Positions 56,501 through 64,000 of a stretch of 64,000 bases of DNA are shown one piece after another. Location: the NCBI RefSeq assembly GCF_019097595.1, contig NC_080734.1:8190392-8254391 (forward strand), in the 5' to 3' direction. Origin of the DNA: Hemibagrus wyckioides. Taxonomy: Eukaryota > Chordata > Actinopteri > Siluriformes > Bagridae. The notes under the pieces are model-generated. The model was not told the DNA's origin. It searched no databases and worked only from the letters and a program-made list of their open reading frames with translations. The position numbers were made by a program, and so were the translations under genes. Each line of letters opens with the position of its first letter. The stretch's first letter is position 1.

Positions 56501-58060
56501 AAAAAATAATAATAATTTTAATGTGCTTATGCACTCATAAGGACATTAATCTGACAGGAGGAGGGTTACTTGCTTGCTCATGTTGAGCTCAATGTGTCAG
56601 AGTTGTTGGGAGAAACATATTTTAAAACCTCTAAATGTTGTGGTAACTCTAGTAACTACAGAGTCTTAGTGGACCAAACTACTTTTTATTACTGTTTGAA
56701 GGCCTGAAAGCCTGAAAGCCCAGGTAGAATCTGCCAAAGCTGTGTAATTCTGGTCCAAGCTGACAGCAGAGTTTAGATCATATTATTATATGTTTTAGAT
56801 GTTTTACTAGCTTTATTCAGCAAGCTGTACTAGTACTTAATATTAGCCTTGTACTACCGATTGGGGCTTTGATTCATCTCAGCTTTAATATGTACTCTAT
56901 ACCAGATTACAGGTTTGTATTTTACTCAGGAAGTTAAACTTGCAGGTCAAAAAAGAGAGGGAGGAGGCCTAGGAGAATTTTATAGCACTTTTCATGAGAA
57001 TGGCATGCACATGTACATTTTATGGCAGGAGACAAACAAAAAATGAAAGAAGGGAAGAAAAAGAGGCTGCACAATATGTCAGAATAGTGAGGATGCTACA
57101 TAAGTCATGGTCTGTATGGTCAGGATGCTCTTTATCTGTAGGATGTAATTTGGACATTAATGTTGTAGCAGGTCAGCAGGAGGTTGATGAGCTGCTCTTA
57201 AACTTATCTCCCGCAGGTTCTGTGTGGTGGAGGAGAGCTGGAGGAATGTCAAGAATTCAGTGCAATTGAAAAATGGTGGGATATCACATGCACAGCACAT
57301 GCTCTCTTCAATCTGAACCTACAAGAAACAGGTTAGGTAATCATTTTATATTTTAATATACATTAATCTGACATTTTTGGCGGTTCATGGAAAGGTTAAA
57401 GAGCTTAAGTCCAGTGTGGTTTTTGGTGTTACCATATGAATCACACATTCTGCCAATTACAGCAAGGTTGGTATTAAATGATGACACGTATCGCTTGAAC
57501 ATTACTGACACTTCATGAAATCAGGATAGAGTGTCATGGACTTGTCTTCACTCTATCCTAAACACCTCCTTCCTGAGGGGTCATCAAGTGTACAACGATG
57601 TAATCAAGCCTTATCTGCATTACCTAAAACCTAACCCAAATCCCAATGGACTCAAGTTGCATTGTGATTTTATATATACAATACAAATGCTTATACGTAC
57701 AATTAAAGGAACAAGGATTTAAAAATTCTAACACTGACTTCCCAGAAGGTCTGAGACTCAAATTAAAAACTTTCTAGCCCCTCAAACGTTCTGCAAAGTC
57801 TTAATTACAGATTAGTTTGGATTTGATGTGTGGATTAAGTTGGTTTAATTGTCGCTGCTGCATTTTTTTGACTCTATGTTCATTTAATTTTATAAAGAAC
57901 ATGTACAAATGCTTTATAAAGTGCATTATACATAGTATATACACCTATGCAAGTGCTCATAAAGTGGATTTAAAGTATTTATTACTTTTCACCTATGTTT
58001 AATATGAAAGTTTTACAAAGTAAATTGCTAAATAATAATAATGATAAATAATAATAATAA
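50583..58060. other. Intergenic stretch, no gene recognised
   Basis: No coding pattern. It includes a degenerate SINE at about 53968-54095 (TAGCTCATTGGTTAAGG, CAAGGCCCTTAACCCTCAAC) and a family A SINE at 55362-55460 (TCGGAAGGTTGTGAG). A possible degraded LTR lies near 52110-52440 (CTATATATATTC box, GCATTAAAGACACC). Confidence 0.45.
55362..55460 (+). repeat. tRNA-derived SINE, family A (partial)
   Basis: GGTGGTAGCTCAAAGTTAAG, GAGATCGGAAGGTTGTGAG and CCTGGTCCACCAAGCTGCTG. Confidence 0.65.
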
Positions 58061-58119
58061 TAAAACATCGTGTTTACACAAACACCCAACACTTTCCCTC
58101 TGATCTTAATAAGCCTCTC

Positions 58120-58725
58120 AGACCCATTGCTATAAATCAAGCCTACAGAATGATGCTGCCGCCAGCATGCTTCACTGTAGGTCTAAGACTGGCCAGGTGA
58201 TGATAGCTGCTTGGTTTCCACCACATATAATCCTTGGACTTTAAGCCAAAGAGTTTACTCTTGGTTTATTAGACCACAGAATAGTTTAGGTCCATTTCTG
58301 ACACTGTCCAAGCAAGTAATCTTGTGCCTTTTACTAACACACGCACACACACAAAAAAACCCACACTAGAATTTGATCAGAATATCCCTCATGTTCTTCA
58401 TTATTTCCCTAACTAAAGGCACTCAGGTTGACTTTTGTCCAGCTCTAGGAATAGTCTCTGTGATGACTTCATCCATTTAAGAATTATGTGCCTCCAAACA
58501 CTTCTGTCTCATGGGTTTACACACAAATTGAATGATTCTTCATGGTTTATTTGTTGTTTGGACATGCAGACTCTCAGCTGTATACAGAGGTGTGACTGTG
58601 TAATCAACTGAATTTACTGAATTTTATTCTTTCAGGGAATTCTCCGGGATTAGTGGAAACAGAATGTACTCAACATTCAATTTTAAGTGTCATGTCAAAG
58701 GGGCTAAATACTTATGTACATGTGA
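58120..58725 (-). mobile_element. Tc1-like transposon remnant
   Basis: Minus-strand translation of CTACAGAATGATGCTGCCGC and the following bases gives VKHAGGSII-like codons, the conserved HGGGS block before the second catalytic Asp of Tc1-like transposases. The end, AAAGGGGCTAAATACTTATG, is a usual terminal phrase of such elements. The frame is broken by several indels. Confidence 0.6.
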
Positions 58726-58734
58726 TATTCATTC

Positions 58735-58930
58735 ATTCAGTTAGTCAGTCAGTCAGTCATTCATGTGTCTTCGGTTACTGCTTCATCCTTGTTAGGGTTT
58801 CAGTGAAATCAGAGTCTATCCCTAAAAAATATGATTCATGAGACAGATATAAAACTTGACACATGGCTCCAGTCCATCACATGGCATGATGCATTCCGAA
58901 AGCAGAGAATCTGGAGGAAACCCAAGAGAA
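58735..58930 (-). repeat. Degenerate SINE, family B (reverse), with (AGTC)n
   Basis: ATTCATTCA and TCAGTCAGTCAGTCA correspond to the reversed tail, and AGTCCATCACATGGCATGA and GGAGGAAACCCAAG to the body. Confidence 0.5.
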
Positions 58931-59772
58931 GATAGAGAAGGTAAAACTTCAGAGATCAGGATGAAAATGGGGGAATCTGGATCTTTGAGGCAGCTACTAC
59001 AATAGCTACATTAAAAGATTTTACTTACAAAGTGACACAGATTAGGCATGTCTAAGGTTATGCATGTCTAAGTCAAGTTCATGCATGTCTAAGTGTCTAA
59101 GACCTTGTCGCACTGGCCACAAATTCTCGCTTGTTCTTAACCAGTATCATAGAACAGTCTGGAAAAATTAGTTTAGCATCTGCTGTGGTTTTCTGTTGTG
59201 TTGGAAATATTACTTTTACATATAGTCCAATTCACCAAAGTGATATTTTTCAAACTTTAGTGCCTTATACGGCCCTTAATAAATCCTTCAGCTACTGTTT
59301 TGAAAGGCAAGCTCTCCACTGACCCTCCCACAGTAATCAAGTGCCAGATTTTCCATTAAGATTGCAACATAGGATCAGGACGAAATTTTCCAGACATCTT
59401 GCTGGGAAGGTTCTGGTGTTCCTTTTGTTTTACTACTGTAGTACAATTAAGTAGCCTCTTTTATCTGAAAGGGCTGAAATAAAAACAGGGCCTGCAGGGC
59501 CTCCATCTGATGCAGTTTATCTTTAGAAATAAGAGGAAGCTAACTAAATTGAATCGTTGATACAGCTTCCTAATCTTTTTCTGTTTACAGGTATTAATAG
59601 TGTGTGATGTAGGTCACATACTGTACATCCGATATTACATGACAATCGGACCAAATTCTGTTAATCAGAAGACAGTAGGATGGGAAATATTCAAATCTTT
59701 AAAAAATAGACATCAGTGGAACGTAATATGTATATTACTACATAATATAAAAAAAACAGGGGAAAATAAGAG

Positions 59773-60194
59773 CTAGTTTAAGAACCTGATAAAGGTGTGT
59801 GGAGAGGACCAGCCTGCCATAGCACGATTTTCTTGTAGAGGAACATACTGGGCCAAGGCACTGGACGAGGCAATACCCCTAGTAGAGTGAGCTCTAATAC
59901 CTAGAGGTGAAGGTGGAGGACAGAAGGCCTGCAGGATGACCAGACGACCAGCCACCCTGGGCACCTAGGGGAGGTATCCCACCCTGGGGTGCAGGATAGC
60001 CTTGGACATGCCGGGGCAAATTCTAAGTAAGTGGAGGTGACTGATAGAGCCTGTTGATCTCCTACCCTAAGGATGGCCTCAGCAGTCTGGGAAGGTGGCT
60101 GCCCAAAGAAGGCCCCGAGGACAAGTTTGTGGTTTGCTGTTAAAGTGTAGGGGGATAAGCCAAGAAAAAGGCGAGACTGCAAGGTCTCCAGCAC
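59773..60194 (-). pseudogene. Tyrosine-recombinase fragment of a DIRS-type retrotransposon
   Basis: The minus strand encodes LGIRAHSTRGIASSSALA and MAGWSSPHTFIRF, the HxxR...W box II pattern of DIRS/Ngaro tyrosine recombinases. Upstream, in a second frame, are LQSRLFLGLSPYTLTANHKL and VTSTYLEFAPACP. At least one frameshift and a deletion separate the two parts, and the position after RF where the catalytic Tyr is expected is Leu. It is an inactive, isolated remnant. No RT or RNase H part was seen nearby. Confidence 0.7.
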
Positions 60195-63100
60195 TGTACC
60201 GACCTGTTATTATATACATATAATAACATATATACATATAATGTAACATATACATATTATTAGGTAAATGCATAGCTTGCTAGCTGAGGTTAGGAAATCT
60301 AGGTGCTACTGCAGTTTTCTCAGCAGAACCTCTTAAATTACATTTCAAGACAGCCTTCTAAAGTAAGTGATGTTAAGTTAATAATTTGACTTATAGGTGA
60401 TAGGTGATAACATTGCATCAAGTAATCACACTGTTTCTCAGGTAGTTTGTAACCATTACCTTGTTTCTTCATTTCTTCAGTAATCTACCAAAAAAACATT
60501 TCCACCTTACAAACACCAATAAGCTATTAAGTGGAACAAGTGTGTGTGTGTGGTGTCCAGTGATGGACCCGGTGTTCCCTGGATAGGCTCCAGATCCAGG
60601 ATGAACCTGTCCAGGACAAATTGTCTGCTGATGATGAATGAATGGCATCTGGATAATGGGCCAAAATAGCAGCAATTCAGACAATCATATCTAGGCTTTG
60701 GTGTCATTTTAGATTTGAGCCAAACATGGCCCACCTCTAAGTTCTGATCTTATCAAGGTTGAGACATGACTCTGGAAACCAGATTCGGTCAAGTTCATTG
60801 CTTTGTTCCAAAGCATTCTGTGGGCCAGATGAAAGTAGTAAGTGTGTGCTGACACTCAGCCATCGCTAATCTGGATTATTACAAACCTCTCTGCGATCAT
60901 CATGCTGATGATTAGTGCTTTCCATTATGCATCCCTTTATCTTTTGATTAACTGGATTAGACAACAAGTCTCATCTCAAGAATTATAAACAGTAAACGGC
61001 ATGTAATAAAAGCATAATAAAACCAAGTGACATCTTATGGCAGGCAATGTGGGAAAAGTCCTGTGTACATTTCTCCCTGTCATCTCCATCAGGAACACTG
61101 TGCATGTGTCTGGCCAGACATCTTGAGACAGCAAATAGAAGGGATGAGAAATAAATGCGCTTTCAACATTTTCTTGGCCATGCCGATGTTGTTTCACCAC
61201 TGGATGTCAGTGTGTCCCAACAGAGATGAGTGTGTGACACTCTGGAGGTCTGATAGCGCTGCATTCACATATGATTTCTATTATCTCAGTCTGTCTCTTT
61301 ATCTCACTCTACCCTCATAGCCCCTTTTCCCAGACATCACACCATTGCTCCACGTAGCAGAACATTCTGACACGATCGTCAATAAAATGGAGTGTATTTT
61401 CCGCTACCGCTATTTATCTTGGTTGGCCACATCTGGAAAAATATTGTCTTCTGAATAAAAAAAAAAATATGGACCAAGTAACATGCATTTCCCCTAAACG
61501 CTGTGTCACAGCACCTCTGAGGTTACAAGAGTACATTTTAGGGCAACTTCAACATCTTTATGCGTTTACTATACTGATGTGAGCCGGATGTTCCTGTTTG
61601 TGCAAATTGCAATTCTGCTGTGCTGCATGAGCGTGCGTGAAAGAGCCATGGGTTCCAGATGCACTCTCTGTGAAGTCACGTTTAAGTGAAATTAAATAAG
61701 CTTTTGGCATGATAAAAAGCACAATAGTATTTAGAAACAGGTGTTAAATGTTGCCATCAGATTACAAGGCACCCACTGAGATGAAAGTATTCCAAGGTCA
61801 TGCTATCAGATTGTATGACATATGATACATGTCAGTTGCAGCTTAGTGTGTCAGCTAATGAGGAGAAGATTGTGAGTTCAAATCCCAGGGCTGAAACTCT
61901 GTGGAGGCCCATGAGCAATTACCCTAGCAAATGTCAGGTTAATTTCTATCTTACTAAGGAGAATGTTAAATTCTGACTAATTTGACACTCCAGTTAAGAG
62001 GATATTTTTTTGTCTAATTATGAAATGTGCGGTTGCCAAGTCTCACGCCAGCTCAATTACAGGAATTTGCGCTGTTGTCTCTTACAATTTCTGGTAAAAC
62101 CTTGAGAAGTATAGCTATTCTATTTCTAAAAGTCCAGCAGTATTACACCATAGCAAAATATGTCCAGACCACCTTGCATGGAAACACTTAGCGGTTGTGT
62201 CTTTGTTTAGAATTTTATTTTTATGTAAACCAACAAAATCTCACTCTTTTATTATAAAAACCAACAATAACCTTGTGCAAACTGAGAAAGGCCATTTTAT
62301 TTGTCGTCGTTACTGTTGTGATAACAAGGACAATTAATCAGGTAAACAGAACTACAGCACACAGTATACATTTGTAACTTTTGGTTTGTATGTAGAGACC
62401 ATCTGGACTAAAAGTTTAAATTCTAAAAAATGCAGACAGACCCAGGATGTTTCCTGCAATGTGCAATTTTCAGACAATGCACAAAATTCCTTTAGACTTA
62501 CAAGTTCTGCAATTCCTAGCAAGTGTATGTAGATGAGTGCCAATGCAGCTCATCTGCATTTAGTAATGCCCACAAAAGGAAAAACTTGTACAGAGCTGAA
62601 AATTCATAATGAGGACAAAACTGCAAAAGAGAAGACATTTTTCAGAGGCAGAAGTGTAACACCTGTTTATGGGTACATTTACACAGACTCAGGAACTTCT
62701 GAAGGACTAACTAACCCGATTTCCATGAATTTCTTGTTTAAATGCTGCTATGAATGATTAATAAATATATTATTTGTTCATATGCGGCTTGATAATTAAA
62801 GGCCAATGTGATTAAAGCAACTTTACTGGTTTGCAAACTGCAACTGGTTTGCTTGATGTCTTGATTGAGTTTCTACCAAATATTGGTTTCTATCACTTTT
62901 TAACAGGATTATGCAAACAATACCACCAGTGGCCTGTCCAAGCTTAACCCTTTTTGTGGCGCTCCATTCCACTGGTGAAGTGGAAATCTTATTGGACAAT
63001 TTCAATCAGTATAAACAAATGAACTATTTTAGCACTGCAAGTCTGATATAAAATAAGTCAGGAATGAGTCTGTTGGCTTTCATTGTGAGAAGTATCACTC

Positions 63101-63780
63101 TGTTGGGAGTTTTAGTGGTTGAAGATAACACTTTCAAATTTTAGATGCTTATGAACAAGCACTTCTCAGAGAGCAGAAATGGCTTTGATATCACTACTTA
63201 CTTTGAAGATAAAAATATTTGTATGGAACGTTTCCATGAATATATTGCCCTTACTAGGCTAAGTAAAAACAGAATTACTTTAGAACTAACTATAAATCAT
63301 CCTGAGATTACACTCCTGCCTTCCCTTTGAACCATCTTCAGGGTTAACTACAAACTCCCTATTAACATGATCATGGCTTTGGACTTAAAGGCTTATTCAC
63401 AGGTGGGAGATGCCTTCTATGACTTTCAAGTAATTATACCCAAACCCTTTAGCTTCAGTCCATTGAACTGCAAAGTTGCATGCTGAGATTTCAGTAAGGG
63501 CCAAACACATGGAAAGCATACTTCTTTTTCGGCAAGAAAGAAATCGACAACATCTTGAAATGTAGAGATTGTGCCAAGCAGCCTACAAAGGTATTCTCAC
63601 ACTTTGGAGCAATGAGATAAAATAATGAAAATTAAAACCGACAGCTAGCATAACATGAACTAACAATCTAGCTGCATTTCACCAAAGTCATGTGAGAGCG
63701 TTGAGCCTAACCATTGATCTGCATTCTACTGGAAATACTCTCACAGTGCATATTGGAAAAATGCTTGAATTTCATTGCTT
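60195..63780. other. Intergenic stretch, no gene recognised
   Basis: It includes a family B SINE 3' part at 60540-60650 (GTGATGGACCCGGTGTTCCC, GGATAGGCTCCAG) and a SINE head at about 61845-61965 (AGATTGTGAGTTCAAATCCC). The rest shows no coding pattern. Confidence 0.45.
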
Positions 63781-63798
63781 AAATTGAGAAAAGCTGCA

Positions 63799-63964
63799 CA
63801 ATGACTGTGCTTTGAAGAAGGCGTTAAAGACTGTGGCTAGTGCCATTAGAAAAAGCACCAAGAGTCCCAAGAAGCCAGAGAAGCAGCCTGCCCCTGAGAA
63901 GGCATTCAGAAGCCTGAACATGCCAAAGGCCTTTAAATCCAAGAGTTGTAAACCAAAAGCTTAA
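63799..63964 (+). pseudogene. Lysine-rich reading frame resembling a histone H1 tail
   Basis: The frame ending at TAA 63962-63964 reads KKALKTVASAIRKSTKSPKK, then PEKQPAPEKAFRSL, and ends KSKSCKPKA. The KSPKKP and KPKA motifs and the lysine content are like the C-terminal tail of linker histones. There is no in-frame ATG close by and no globular winged-helix domain upstream, so it is either a degraded processed copy or chance. Confidence 0.3.
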
Positions 63965-64000
63965 CATTTATGCACATTAAGTGGGGATTTAATACAAAAA

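Noticed and set aside
61027..61320. 97-codon frame as a gene
   Set aside because: There is no domain similarity, no splice context, and it overlaps an unrelated minus-strand frame of similar length.

Overview
The window is vertebrate nuclear DNA, almost certainly from a teleost fish. It shows a multi-exon gene with GT-AG introns and a dense load of fish-type repeats: Tc1/mariner-like elements, tRNA-derived SINEs, LINE tails, DIRS and LTR remnants, and GATA/GACA satellites. The repeat mix looks like an ostariophysan, perhaps a catfish. That last point rests on remembered repeat families and is weak.

Region 1 (about 1-31.7 kb) holds most of one gene on the + strand, a CD109-like member of the alpha-2-macroglobulin/complement (thioester protein) family. 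I mapped 30 coding exons from 624 to the stop codon at 31617-31619. They join in frame into 4,089 nt (1,362 residues plus stop). The signal peptide and about 90 N-terminal residues (probably two exons) lie upstream of the window. The family landmarks are present: a bait-like segment, the thioester CGEQ, a VIHTEL hexapeptide, an RRRR furin-type site and a C-terminal GPI-anchor signal. A polyadenylation signal lies 57 nt after the stop. Two introns use GC-AG instead of GT-AG borders, and one acceptor is a CAGCAG tandem site. The introns carry a 960-bp GATA/GACA array, a 36-bp minisatellite, a Tc1-like transposon with intact ends, a solo LTR inside a SINE, MITEs and SINEs.

Region 2 (about 31.7-64 kb) has no protein-coding gene that I can recognise. 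It is intergenic or deep-intronic sequence holding a MITE-like element with terminal inverted repeats, an internally deleted LINE with a perfect 18-bp target-site duplication (35.4-35.9 kb), a diverged tandem segmental duplication (39.2-44.8 kb), a SINE split by an LTR-like insert (45.8-46.8 kb), a third MITE copy (50 kb), a Tc1-like remnant (58 kb), a tyrosine-recombinase fragment of a DIRS-type retrotransposon (59.8-60.2 kb), and a short lysine-rich reading frame resembling a histone H1 tail at the right edge.

I found no evidence of a new multi-gene system. The points most worth a second look are the two GC-AG introns, one beside a large minisatellite, the LINE-derived deletion elements, the 180-bp higher-order period in the GATA/GACA array, and the rearranged tandem duplication.
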